Shown: positions 8,765 through 17,658 of the stretch, one piece after another | Layout: each line of letters starts with the position of its first letter | Numbering within the stretch: position 1 is the first letter of the stretch | Source of the DNA: Stygiobacter sp. | GTDB lineage: Bacteria; Pseudomonadota; Alphaproteobacteria; Rhodospirillales; Magnetospirillaceae | Assembly (NCBI GenBank): GCA_006218045.1 | Contig: VBWB01000004.1 | Location: 1 to 64,000 of the forward strand | Direction of reading: 5' to 3' | Length of the DNA stretch: 64,000 nucleotides | Translations under genes and position numbers: made by a program | Notes under the pieces: generated by a model | What the model was told of the DNA's origin: nothing | Databases searched by the model: none | The model's input: only the letters and a program-made list of their open reading frames with translations

Positions 8765-8796
8765 CGCCGCCGGCTTTGTCGGCGGCGTTTTTATTT
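8765..8796 (+). terminator. Rho-independent terminator after the Cache protein gene
   Basis: CGCCGCCG (8765-8772) and CGGCGGCG (8780-8787) form an 8-bp GC stem with a 7-nt loop, followed by TTTTTATTT. It closes the receptor/Cache unit. Confidence 0.9.
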
Positions 8797-9033
8797 CATT
8801 TACAAAGTCGTGACAAATCGCTCCAAAAATCGTCCCAACATCCATCAATCATTACGTCATCGCATCCTCTTCGGTTGCGCGGAATCTCGGACTATGCTTA
8901 ACCTGTTCAAGTTGGTTCACAGGATCTGCGGCGGGCGGTCTTCGTCGCGGTCAACATGAAAATGTGAATTTATTGTCGTCAATTGAGGTGGGGCCTCGGC
9001 GACATTGGGGCGGGACGGGAGCAGGCGGCGCGG

Positions 9034-10122
9034 ATGAAACCCTATATCGTTGCCATCTTCAATCAGAAGGGGGGGATATCCAAGACCACCACCAGTACCA
9101 ATCTGGCGGTATGCTTGGCGGCTCATGGCAAATCGGTGGTCCTTATCGACCTTGATTCGCAAGGCGATTCCACCAAAAGCCTGGGCGTCGATCCCAATTC
9201 CAAAAAGGGCATCTACGACCTGTTCATCGGCACCGCCCAGTTGGCCGAGGTCATCCAGGACACCATGTTCAGTGGTGTGCGGGTGGTTCCGTCGACCTAT
9301 TCCCTGGCCGGCATCGAAATCAAGCTGTCCGAGATGAAGGATTCGCAGCGGACCTTATCGGCGATCGTCAATCAGGCGCAGATGGATTGCGACTATGTGG
9401 TCATCGATTGTCCGCCGGCCTTGGGCATTCTGCCCATCAACGCCTTGGCCACGGCGCATGCGGTGATCATTCCGGTGACCGCCACGCCTTATGCCAATGA
9501 CGGTCTGTTGCGCACCTTGCCCTCGATCAAATATGTCCAGGAAGGGCTGAACAAGTCGCTGCTGCTGCAAGGCGTGCTGTTCACCATTCATGATCGTCAT
9601 AAAAGTGCGCGCAAGATCAGCCAACTGATCCGCTCGCGCCTGGGCGGCACCGTCTATGCCTCGGAGATTCCACGCGACAATATGGTGATCGAGGCCGCCG
9701 CCGCCCGCTTGCCGGTCTGCGTCTATGCACCGCGCTCCCCCGCTGGCCAGGCCCACCTGAATTTCACCGGCGAGTTTCTCGACCGGCATCAGAAGATCGC
9801 CGCCAAGGCCGGGACCGAGGTGCGGCTGCCGCTGTCGCGCGAGGCGGCGATGGAGAAGTTGGGCCGCTGGCAGGTGGAATTGGCCTCCAAGGTCAGCCGC
9901 CCCGCCGATTCCCGCCTGAAACAGGGCGAGGACCAGTTGGATCGCATGCTCTATGGCAATCGCACCCAATTCGAGCGCTGGCACCTGTCGCTGATCCATT
10001 TTTTCATCGACCACCGCTTGTATCTGATGGCGTTTTTGCTGGTGGTGATGGCGGGCGGCGTGTTTGCCCTCAGCATGGGCTTTGAAGGATTGCGCCTGCT
10101 GTCTTCGGTCATCGGGTTGTGA
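9034..10122 (+). CDS. ParA-family ATPase with C-terminal membrane anchor
   Basis: A 362-residue protein. Residues 1-270 are a ParA/MinD-type ATPase: deviant Walker A KGGISKTTT (Ser where Gly is usual, both lysines kept), switch I VLIDLDSQGDST, and Walker B YVVIDCPPALG. After a charged linker comes one hydrophobic helix (about 329-350, LYLMAFLLVVMAGG) and a short tail, suggesting a tail-anchored membrane protein, which is unusual for ParA. ATG 9034 is chosen because homology begins at once; the in-frame start at 8983 would add residues unlike the family. It lies upstream of the chemosensory cluster, and ParA homologues (ParC type) are known to position chemosensory arrays, so a role in localising this array is a reasonable inference. 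Confidence 0.85.
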   Translation: MKPYIVAIFNQKGGISKTTTSTNLAVCLAAHGKSVVLIDLDSQGDSTKSLGVDPNSKKGIYDLFIGTAQLAEVIQDTMFSGVRVVPSTYSLAGIEIKLSEMKDSQRTLSAIVNQAQMDCDYVVIDCPPALGILPINALATAHAVIIPVTATPYANDGLLRTLPSIKYVQEGLNKSLLLQGVLFTIHDRHKSARKISQLIRSRLGGTVYASEIPRDNMVIEAAAARLPVCVYAPRSPAGQAHLNFTGEFLDRHQKIAAKAGTEVRLPLSREAAMEKLGRWQVELASKVSRPADSRLKQGEDQLDRMLYGNRTQFERWHLSLIHFFIDHRLYLMAFLLVVMAGGVFALSMGFEGLRLLSSVIGL

Positions 10123-10253
10123 AATCGGCCCTCGGATTTTCTTGAAAAACCCCCGAACCGCACAGATCGGCAATTGCCGCTGATCAGTCTGTTTGATTAA
10201 ATGCCCATTGACGTTGAGGGCATGCCTTTGTCGTGCCAATTGGGGGAATGATG

Positions 10254-10763
10254 ATGGATGCCGCTGCCACGGGTGACGGACTGGCCGTGGTGACCTTTCG
10301 CCTGGGCGGCCAAGCCTTCGGCTTTGGCGCCGAATGGGTGGCCGAGGTGGTGCCCAATGCCTGGCTGGCCCGTCCGCCCGCGCTGCCGGCCATGGCCGCC
10401 GGCCTGTTGGATCTGGGCGGCACCGCCATTACCGTGCTGCGTGGCGATCTGCTGTTGGGTCTGCCGGAACAAAGTTTCGGCCTGGATGCGTCGATCCTGG
10501 TGATGAAGGGGCAAAAGGGCCGGGTCGGTTTGCTGACCGGTCGGGTCGACGGTGTGCGCGACCTGCAATCCTTCCGCTATCAGCCGGTGGACGGCGACCA
10601 CAACTTCCAGGGCTGCCTGCGGGCGCAATTGGTCAGCGACGGCTTCGTCGTCCACCTGCTGGACTGGCCGCGCATGTTGGGCGCCGAGGAACAGGCCCGG
10701 CTGGCCGAGTTTCAGCAGCGCGCCGCCCAGCGTCTGAGCTTGTGGGATGACGCGCCGTCATGA
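10254..10763 (+). CDS. cheW: CheW-domain coupling protein (first copy)
   Basis: About 169 residues forming a CheW fold: VVTFRLGGQAFGFGAEWVAEVVP, then a LLDLGGTAITVLRGD block matching the xxNLRGxxIPVxDLR core, and VHLLDWPRML near the end. It couples receptors to CheA. Three ATGs stand in a row (10248, 10251, 10254); GGGGGA at 10242-10247 fits the last best. The stop overlaps the cheR start by 4 nt (ATGA). The conserved NxRG is degenerate (LGGT), so this copy is divergent from the second CheW in the cluster. Confidence 0.85.
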   Translation: MDAAATGDGLAVVTFRLGGQAFGFGAEWVAEVVPNAWLARPPALPAMAAGLLDLGGTAITVLRGDLLLGLPEQSFGLDASILVMKGQKGRVGLLTGRVDGVRDLQSFRYQPVDGDHNFQGCLRAQLVSDGFVVHLLDWPRMLGAEEQARLAEFQQRAAQRLSLWDDAPS

Positions 10764-12151
10764 CCAGCGCCGCCGACTTGCTGGCCGATCCGTATTTTCC
10801 CCGCCTGAAGGCGCTGGTGATCCATGTCACCGGCATGGCGTTTTATGCCGACAAGGATGCCGATCTGGCTTTGATCGTCGCCGACCGCATGGATCATTGC
10901 GCGATCGAAAGCTGCGCCGCCTATCTGGAACGTCTGCAAGGCGACGGCGAGGAAATGGATTCCCTGGTGGCCGAACTGACCATCGGCGAAACCTATTTCT
11001 TCCGCCATAAGGAACAGTTCGACGCCCTGCGCGAAATCATCCTGCCCGATATCCTGGCCCGCAACGCCTCCAGCCGCCGCTTACGCATCTGGAGCGCCGG
11101 CTGCGCCACCGGGCCGGAGCCTTATACCCTGGCCATTCTGCTCAAGCGCGAATTCGGGGCGCAGATGCTGGGCTGGCACGTGTCGATCCTGGGCACCGAC
11201 ATCAACCAGAAGTTCCTGGCCCGCGCCCGCGACGGGCGCTATGACCAATGGGCGTTTCGGGCGACGCCGGATAATATCCGCCACGATTGCTTCATCCCGG
11301 TGGGCAAGCAATGGCAGATCAAGCCCGAATACAAGGCCATGGTCAGCTTCCAGTACCACAACCTGACCCGCAACCGGTTTCCCTCGATCACCGACAACAT
11401 CGCCGGTTTCGACATCATCATCTGCCGCAACGTGGTCATCTATTTCAGCCACGAAACGGTCGAGGCGCTGGTGCCGTGCTTCCGCGAAAGCCTGACCGAT
11501 GGCGGTTGGCTGGTCATGGGCCATGCCGAGCCCAACATGGAACTGTTCCGTTCGTTCCGCACCGTCAATTGCCCCGGCGCCGTGCTCTATCAGCGCGTCG
11601 ACGGGGATGTGCCGGAAGCGCCGCCGCCATCCCCGCGCCCGCCGCCGCGCCCGCCCGGTCCGGCGACCAGGCCCGCCAAGTCCTCGCCCAAGCCCAAGCC
11701 GCCGGTGCGTCCGTCGGCCGCGCCGGCAAAGACGGCCCCGGTGGCGGTGGCGGCCTCGCAGCCCTTGTCCGAGGTGCGCAGCCTGGCCGATCAGGGCAAA
11801 TGGGATGACGCCTTGCGCGCCTGCGACGCGGTCTTGAGCGGCGATGCCCTGAACTGGCGGCCCCATTATCTGCGGGCACTGATCCTGGATCAGATGGGCG
11901 ACAAGGAAGCCTGCGAAGCCGCGTTGCGCCGGGCCATCTATCTGGACCGCCGCGCGGCGCTGCCCCATTACCATCTCGGTCTGTTCCTGCAACGGGCGGA
12001 AGAGACCGAGGCGGCGCGGCGGTCGTTCCGCAATGTCCTCACCTTGTTGGAACACCAGCCCGACGACATGCTGGTGGACGAGGGCGAGGATCTGGACGCC
12101 GGCCAATTGCGTGAAACCGTCGGCATGCACATGAAATTGATCGGAATGTGA
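10760..12151 (+). CDS. cheR: CheR-type chemoreceptor methyltransferase with TPR tail
   Basis: A 463-residue protein: CheR N domain (1-75), SAM-dependent methyltransferase domain (80-270), a Pro/Ala/Lys-rich linker (about 285-335) and a C-terminal TPR-like region (340-450). It should methylate glutamates of the cluster's MCP with S-adenosylmethionine. ELTIGETYFFR and FDIIICRNVVIYF are intact. The SAM-binding motif usually reading ATGEEPYS is ATGPEPYT here, a Glu-to-Pro change. TPR-fused CheR proteins are typical of alternative (ACF or type IV pilus) chemosensory systems. It overlaps the neighbouring cheW genes by 4 and 1 nt. Confidence 0.9.
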   Translation: MTSAADLLADPYFPRLKALVIHVTGMAFYADKDADLALIVADRMDHCAIESCAAYLERLQGDGEEMDSLVAELTIGETYFFRHKEQFDALREIILPDILARNASSRRLRIWSAGCATGPEPYTLAILLKREFGAQMLGWHVSILGTDINQKFLARARDGRYDQWAFRATPDNIRHDCFIPVGKQWQIKPEYKAMVSFQYHNLTRNRFPSITDNIAGFDIIICRNVVIYFSHETVEALVPCFRESLTDGGWLVMGHAEPNMELFRSFRTVNCPGAVLYQRVDGDVPEAPPPSPRPPPRPPGPATRPAKSSPKPKPPVRPSAAPAKTAPVAVAASQPLSEVRSLADQGKWDDALRACDAVLSGDALNWRPHYLRALILDQMGDKEACEAALRRAIYLDRRAALPHYHLGLFLQRAEETEAARRSFRNVLTLLEHQPDDMLVDEGEDLDAGQLRETVGMHMKLIGM

Positions 12152-12717
12152 TGACCCAGTCCGTCACCGCCTTTTCCATGGACGATCCGGCCTTTGTCGA
12201 GCGCGTGCTGAAGGCCCGCGCCCGCCGTCTGGCCGCCGCCCGGCGCGAGGCGGCGCCGGTCGACCAAGGGCTGGCGGTCTTGTGTTTCCAGGTGGCCGGC
12301 GAGGCCTATGCCCTGCCGCTGGACGCCCTGGCCGAGGTGCTGCCCTTGCCGCCGGTGACGCCGGTGCCCGGCTTGCCGCAATCCTTGCTGGGGGTGACCA
12401 ATGTGCGCGGCGAAATCCGCCCGGTGTTCAATCTGCACGACATGCTGACCCTGCCCGAACCCGAGGCGGGCCAGCGGTGTTTCGCCGTCTACCTGCGCGC
12501 ACCGGGCCGCCCGGTGGGGTTGCGGGTCAACGAAATGCGCCGGATCATCCGGCTCGATTCCGGTCAACTGACCTTTCCCCATGAAAGCGGCAATGGGCTG
12601 CCGCAACGTTTCATCCGTGGGATCAGCCCCGATACCCTGATCTTGCTCGATCCCCACCAAATCCTTGCGCAAGACGTTCTGCAAGACCGCAGAGCCGATT
12701 ACCGCCGTAGCCTGTGA
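12151..12717 (+). CDS. cheW: CheW-domain coupling protein (second copy)
   Basis: A 188-residue protein with an N-terminal helical extension of about 40 residues and a canonical CheW domain: VLCFQVAGEAYALPLDALAEVLP, LPQSLLGVTNVRGEIRPVFNLHDML with the NVRG signature, and a terminal ILLDPHQIL helix. It links the PilJ-type MCP to CheA. The ATG at 12151 shares its A with the cheR stop (TGATG), so translation is coupled. Two CheW proteins flanking CheR is the arrangement also described for the R. centenum che3 locus. Confidence 0.9.
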   Translation: MTQSVTAFSMDDPAFVERVLKARARRLAAARREAAPVDQGLAVLCFQVAGEAYALPLDALAEVLPLPPVTPVPGLPQSLLGVTNVRGEIRPVFNLHDMLTLPEPEAGQRCFAVYLRAPGRPVGLRVNEMRRIIRLDSGQLTFPHESGNGLPQRFIRGISPDTLILLDPHQILAQDVLQDRRADYRRSL

Positions 12718-12728
12718 AGGAAGACCAG

Positions 12729-14348
12729 ATGGATAGCGCCGATTTCGCCCCCTGGAAACGAATGAAGCTTCGCCGCAAGTTCATCGTCGTCGCCGCCATG
12801 TTCACCGTGGTGCTGGCCGGCCTGATCACCTATACCGCCAATGCCGTGCATCAGCAGAAGGCGCAGTTCTTCACCGCCGATGTCGCCGGGCGCCAGCGCA
12901 TGCTGATCCAGAAATACACCGAAGAGGTGCTGTTGGCCGGCCAGGGCCAAGCGACCGAGCACGCCGCCACCTTGGCGCAGATGCGCGAGGCGCTGGAGGT
13001 GCTGGAAAACGGCGGCAATGCCCTGATCGGCGGCGAAACGGGCATGCGGGTGCCGGTGGATGCGGCCATGGATGGCGAGTTCCGCACCAAGCTGGGCGAG
13101 CAGGCGACCCAATTGCGCCTGTTGGAAACCGAAGCCGGGCGGTATCTGGCCCTGGCCGCCAATGACGGACGGCGGGCGGAAAAGCTGCGCGAGATGCTGG
13201 CGTTGCAATCCCAGGTGACCAAGCAGGCCGACCAATTGGTCAAGATGCAGATCCGCGAGGTCGAGCGGCATATCAACCTGACCATCGCCATCCTGATCAT
13301 GCTGGGTTTGGGCGCGGCTTTCGGCGGTGTCGCCATTTCCTGGGTCATCGGCCGCGAAATCGTCGATCCGCTGGCCGCCTGCGCCCAGGCGGCCCTGGAG
13401 ATCGCCAAGGGCAATCTGCGTATTCAGCCGCAGCGTATCACCTCGGCCGACGAGATCGGGCAATTGCAGGAAGCCTTCAACGACATGCTGCTCAGTTTGC
13501 GGGAAATCGCCCTGCAATCGCGCTCGGTGTGCGAAAACCTGACCATCGCCGCCTCGCAGATTCTGTCCTCGACCCAGTCGCAGGCGGCGGGGACCAAGCA
13601 GCAGGCGGCGGCGGTGCAGGAGATCACCACCACGGTGGAACAGATCAACCTGTCGTCCAAGCAGGTGGCTGAACGCTCGCGCCAGGTGGCCAGCACGGCG
13701 GATGCGGTGGCGCAATCGGGCCATGCCGGCCTGCAAGCGGTGCATGAAACCACCATGGGCATGGAAGCCATCCGCGAACAGGCGGAAACCGTGGCGGAAA
13801 ACATCATCACCTTGTCCGAACGGACCCAGGCGGTGGGCGAGATCATCGCCACCGTCAACGAAATCGCCGAGCAATCCAATCTGGTGGCGCTCAACGCCGC
13901 CATCGAGGCGGCCGATGCGCGCGAATCCGGGCGCCGCTTCTCGGTGGTCGCCAACGAGATCAAGAATCTGGCCGATCAGGCCAAGGAAGCCACCTCGCAG
14001 GTGCGCGGCATCCTGGAACAGACGCAAAAGGGCATCAACACCTCGGTGATGCTGACCGAAGAGGCGCTGAAGCGGGTCGAGGTCGGGCGCGAACGCACCA
14101 ACATGTCGGAACAGGTCATCCGCCAGATGGCCGACAACATCCAAGACAGCGTTCACGCCTTCCAGCAGATCGTCGGCGCTACCAACCAGCAGCAGATCGG
14201 CCTGGAACAGGTGACCCAGGCCCTGCATGAAATCCGTCAGGCCAGCCAGCAGACGGCGCAAACCACGGCGCAGTTGGAACGCTCGTCGGCGGAATTGTCC
14301 AATCTGGGCCAGCAACTGGCCAAGACGCTGGAGAAATACCAGCTTTGA
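12729..14348 (+). CDS. PilJ-type methyl-accepting chemotaxis protein
   Basis: A 539-residue receptor: TM1 about 18-38, a periplasmic segment (40-180) with AGRQRMLIQKYTEE as in the type IV pilus receptor PilJ N-terminal domain, TM2 about 181-205, HAMP, then a signalling domain whose tip reads VNEIAEQSNLVALNAAIEAA. ATG 12729 is chosen over GTG 12714 because AAGGAAG lies at optimal distance. Its stop overlaps the cheA start by 1 nt, so it is the dedicated receptor of this cluster. PilJ-like receptors respond to surface contact or nitrate/nitrite-like signals in other bacteria; the signal here is unknown. Confidence 0.88.
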   Translation: MDSADFAPWKRMKLRRKFIVVAAMFTVVLAGLITYTANAVHQQKAQFFTADVAGRQRMLIQKYTEEVLLAGQGQATEHAATLAQMREALEVLENGGNALIGGETGMRVPVDAAMDGEFRTKLGEQATQLRLLETEAGRYLALAANDGRRAEKLREMLALQSQVTKQADQLVKMQIREVERHINLTIAILIMLGLGAAFGGVAISWVIGREIVDPLAACAQAALEIAKGNLRIQPQRITSADEIGQLQEAFNDMLLSLREIALQSRSVCENLTIAASQILSSTQSQAAGTKQQAAAVQEITTTVEQINLSSKQVAERSRQVASTADAVAQSGHAGLQAVHETTMGMEAIREQAETVAENIITLSERTQAVGEIIATVNEIAEQSNLVALNAAIEAADARESGRRFSVVANEIKNLADQAKEATSQVRGILEQTQKGINTSVMLTEEALKRVEVGRERTNMSEQVIRQMADNIQDSVHAFQQIVGATNQQQIGLEQVTQALHEIRQASQQTAQTTAQLERSSAELSNLGQQLAKTLEKYQL

Positions 14349-16612
14349 TGGACATCCGCGAAAGGCTGTTGGCCGCTTTCCAGGTGGAGTATCAGGAACA
14401 CCTGGAAGTCATCCGCAAGCTGCTGGCGGAAATGCTGGCGCGTGCGGATGGCGGCTGCGGCATCGGCCAGTTGGACGAAATCTTTCGCCGCGCCCATTCG
14501 CTGAAGGGCGCCGCCCGCGCCGTCGATCTGGGACCGGTGGAGCAATTGGCCCATCGGCTGGAAACCCTGTTCGCCCGCCTGCGGTCAGGCCATACCAAGT
14601 TCGACCCGCTGGTCGCCTCGCTGGTGATGCGGAGCTTGGACATGGTCGAGGATTGGGTCGGCGCCTTCGCCGGCGGCCAGAACCCGCCCGACATCGCCCC
14701 GGCCCTGGCCAAGTTGGAAGCCTTTCTCGAGAACGGTGCGGTCGAGGCGCCCTCCGCGCCCGTGGCCCCGGCGATCACCGTGCCGGCGGAGCTGGAAGCG
14801 GCCATCGCCGCTGCCGCCTCGCCGTCCGAACCACCGCCCGAACCGCCGCGTGCCGCCATCGCCGCCGAGGAATCGGTGCGCGTGCGCGCCATTCATCTCG
14901 ACCGCCTGCTGCGCACCTCGGACGAATTGCTGACCGAAACCATGAACCAGCGGACGGTGACCGAGGGGCTGATGGTTCTGGACCGTCAGTTGGGGGAAAG
15001 CGAAGGGGTGTGGCGGCGTTACCGCAAGCTGGCCACGGCCCTGGCTCATGGTCATGGCGACGACGATCGCGTCACCGCCCTTGACCGTATGGGCGAGGAG
15101 TTGGAACAGCGTTTCCGCCAGATGGCCCGCCGTGCCCGCGATAGCCGTCGCCGCCAGCAGCGCAACGGCTGGGCTTTGCGACAATTGGGGGTGGATTTCC
15201 AGCAAGAGGTGCGTGACGCCCGCATGGTGCCGGCGGAAAGCGTGTTCGCCGGTTTCCGCAAGATGGTGCGCGACATCGCCCGCGATGCCGGCAAGCTGGT
15301 GGAAGTGCAGGTGGGCGGCCTGGATGTGGAAGCCGACCGCATGGTGTTGCAGGGTCTGAAAGACCCGGTGATGCATCTGTTGCGCAATTCCCTCGCCCAT
15401 GGCGTCGAGGGGCCGGCGGAACGCGAGATCAGCGGCAAGCCCGTCGATGCCATGATCGGCTTGCGCTTCGATGTCAGTGACGGTCGTCTGGCGGTCTGGG
15501 TGGAGGATGACGGGCGCGGCCTCAATTTTGCCCGCATCCGCGCCAAGGCGGTGTCGCAAGGCATGTTCACCGAGGCCGAGGCGGCTGATCTGGACCAGCA
15601 ATCGCTGATCGATCTGATCTTCGATCCGGGTTTTTCCACCTCGGGTGATGTCAACGATCTGTCCGGGCGCGGCATGGGCCTGTCGGTGGTGCGCGAGACC
15701 GTGACCATGATGAACGGCACCGTCGATGTGCGCCCGCGCACGCCCTATGGCACCGCCTTTCGCATGTCGGTGCCGTTGTCGGTGTCGACCCAGCGCCTGT
15801 TCCTGGTCGGCTGCCAGGGCCATGTCTACGCCATCCCCACCGAGGGCGTCGACCGCCTGCACCGCATCGTCTCGGAGGCGGTGGGCACGGTCGAGGGCAA
15901 GTCGGTGGTCTGCCTGGAAAACCGCCAGATCCCGCTGTTGTCGCTGGCCCATCTGCTGGGATTGGGCGAAACCGCGGTCAAGGTCAGCCGCAACGTGGTG
16001 CCGCTTTTGGTGTTGAAGCACGGCGAGCGTCGGGTGGCGGTGGCGGTGGACGAGTTCATGTCCATCCGCGATGCCCTGGTCAAGGATATCGGCGTGCCGG
16101 CGGCCATGGGCACCATGGTCGCCGGCGGCATGCTGCTGGAAGACGGTTCCGTCGCCTTGGTGTTGAACCCGTTCGAGATCGTCGAGACCTTCCGCAAATC
16201 GGGCTCGATCCGGGTGTTGACCACGGTGGAGAAGCCGGGGGAAAAGCGGGTGCCGGTGATCTTGGTGGTCGACGATTCGCTGACCACCCGGACCTTGGAG
16301 AAAAGCATCCTGGAGGCCCACGGCTATGTGGTGCGTCTGGCGGTGGATGGGTTGGAAGCCCTGACCCGGCTGCGGGCCGAGCAGGTGGATCTGGTCATCT
16401 CCGACATCCAGATGCCGCGCCTGGACGGGTTCGGCCTGTTGCAGGCGATCAAGGCCGATCAGGCGCTGAAATCGGTGCCGGTCATTCTGGTGTCGTCGCT
16501 GGAAGCGCGCGAGGATCGCGAACGCGGTCTGGCCTTGGGCGCGGATGCCTATGTGGTGAAACGAAAGTTCGACCAGAAAGAACTTCTTGAGACCATCGGA
16601 CAGATCCTATGA
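14348..16612 (+). CDS. cheA: CheA histidine kinase fused to a receiver domain
   Basis: A 754-residue hybrid CheA. HPt domain with His50 (RAHSLKGAARAV); an Ala/Pro-rich linker (135-175); dimerisation domain; HATPase with VMHLLRNSLAHG (N box), WVEDDGRGL (G1) and GRGMGLSVV (G2); a CheW-like domain (about 475-610); and a C-terminal receiver with Asp686 (ISDIQMPRLDG). The usual P2 CheY-binding domain seems absent. Such CheA-REC hybrids mark alternative chemosensory systems, where the fused receiver acts as phosphate sink or relay. No stand-alone cheY is in this cluster. The ATG overlaps the MCP stop by 1 nt and the end overlaps cheB by 4 nt. Confidence 0.93.
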   Translation: MDIRERLLAAFQVEYQEHLEVIRKLLAEMLARADGGCGIGQLDEIFRRAHSLKGAARAVDLGPVEQLAHRLETLFARLRSGHTKFDPLVASLVMRSLDMVEDWVGAFAGGQNPPDIAPALAKLEAFLENGAVEAPSAPVAPAITVPAELEAAIAAAASPSEPPPEPPRAAIAAEESVRVRAIHLDRLLRTSDELLTETMNQRTVTEGLMVLDRQLGESEGVWRRYRKLATALAHGHGDDDRVTALDRMGEELEQRFRQMARRARDSRRRQQRNGWALRQLGVDFQQEVRDARMVPAESVFAGFRKMVRDIARDAGKLVEVQVGGLDVEADRMVLQGLKDPVMHLLRNSLAHGVEGPAEREISGKPVDAMIGLRFDVSDGRLAVWVEDDGRGLNFARIRAKAVSQGMFTEAEAADLDQQSLIDLIFDPGFSTSGDVNDLSGRGMGLSVVRETVTMMNGTVDVRPRTPYGTAFRMSVPLSVSTQRLFLVGCQGHVYAIPTEGVDRLHRIVSEAVGTVEGKSVVCLENRQIPLLSLAHLLGLGETAVKVSRNVVPLLVLKHGERRVAVAVDEFMSIRDALVKDIGVPAAMGTMVAGGMLLEDGSVALVLNPFEIVETFRKSGSIRVLTTVEKPGEKRVPVILVVDDSLTTRTLEKSILEAHGYVVRLAVDGLEALTRLRAEQVDLVISDIQMPRLDGFGLLQAIKADQALKSVPVILVSSLEAREDRERGLALGADAYVVKRKFDQKELLETIGQIL

Positions 16613-17658
16613 GCAAGATTCGCGTTCTGATCATTGAAGATTCCCTGGTGGTGCGCGAATTGCTGAAGCACATCATCGGCCTGGACGACCGTTTCGAGGT
16701 GGTCGCCGCGGTGGAATCGGCGGAAGAGGGGCTGTCGCGGCTGGAGGCCCTGGCCCCCGACGTCATTTCCCTGGATATCCGCCTGCCCGGTATGAACGGC
16801 CTGGATGCCACGCTTCAGGTCATGCAGCGCCGGCCCACCCCCATCGTCGTCGTCGCCGCCAATGTGGACGATGACGAGTTGAACATCGCCATGAACGCCC
16901 TGCGCGCAGGCGCCCTGTCGGTGGTGGAAAAGCCGGTGGGGGTGACCAATGCGGCGTTTGAATCCATGGCGCGGCATCTGTGCACCCAATTGGCGATCAT
17001 GAGCCAGGTCCGGGTGGTCCGCCAGGGCATCGACCGCGGTTTGCGCTTCGGCACCACTGCCGAGCCGCCGCCGCCGCCGCCCAAGGGCACCCGCTATGCC
17101 ATGCTGGGGCTGGTGGCCTCCACCGGCGGGCCGCAGGCCTTGACCCAGGTGCTGACCGGGCTGGGGCCGGATTATCCGCTGCCCATCTTGCTGGTGCAAC
17201 ACATCACCGCCAGTTTTCTCGATGGTTTCGTCTCGTGGCTGGCCGGGGTGACGCCGTTCGCCGTGCGTATCGCCCAAGGCGGCGAGACGCCGGAGCCGGG
17301 GGTGATCTTCGTCCCCCCCGTCGACCGTCACCTGCGTCTGGTCGGCGGCAAGCTGGCCTTGTCGGACATGGCCCCGGTGCACAGCCAGCGGCCGTCGGGC
17401 TCGGTGCTGCTGTCGTCCATGGCCGAGGATCTGGGCCGCAACGGCCTGGGGGTGATCCTGACCGGCATGGGCAGCGACGGGGCCGAGGGCATGGCCGCCA
17501 TGCACAAGGCCGGCGCCTATACCATCGCCCAGGATGAGGTGACCAGCGTCGTTTATGGCATGCCGCAGGCGGCGGTGAAGCTGCGCGCGGTCAGCGAGGT
17601 GGTGGCGCTGCCACGGATTTCCGAACGATTGCGTGAACTGGCCGGGGGGCGGGCATGA
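16609..17658 (+). CDS. cheB: Chemotaxis methylesterase CheB
   Basis: A 349-residue response regulator methylesterase/deamidase. The receiver (1-120) has the acidic pair near residue 10 and Asp56 (ISLDIRLPGMNG). A linker with a run of six prolines leads to the CheB catalytic domain with the triad Ser171 (VASTGG), His198 (LVQHI) and Asp290 (GMGSDGAEG). It removes methyl groups from receptor glutamates opposite to CheR. It overlaps cheA by 4 nt upstream and the REC-REC-kinase by 4 nt downstream. All catalytic residues are present. Confidence 0.95.
   Translation: MSKIRVLIIEDSLVVRELLKHIIGLDDRFEVVAAVESAEEGLSRLEALAPDVISLDIRLPGMNGLDATLQVMQRRPTPIVVVAANVDDDELNIAMNALRAGALSVVEKPVGVTNAAFESMARHLCTQLAIMSQVRVVRQGIDRGLRFGTTAEPPPPPPKGTRYAMLGLVASTGGPQALTQVLTGLGPDYPLPILLVQHITASFLDGFVSWLAGVTPFAVRIAQGGETPEPGVIFVPPVDRHLRLVGGKLALSDMAPVHSQRPSGSVLLSSMAEDLGRNGLGVILTGMGSDGAEGMAAMHKAGAYTIAQDEVTSVVYGMPQAAVKLRAVSEVVALPRISERLRELAGGRA

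Noticed and set aside
9034-10122. Plasmid partition ParA
   Set aside because: No parB, parS-like iterons or replication gene nearby; the membrane helix and che context argue against plasmid segregation.
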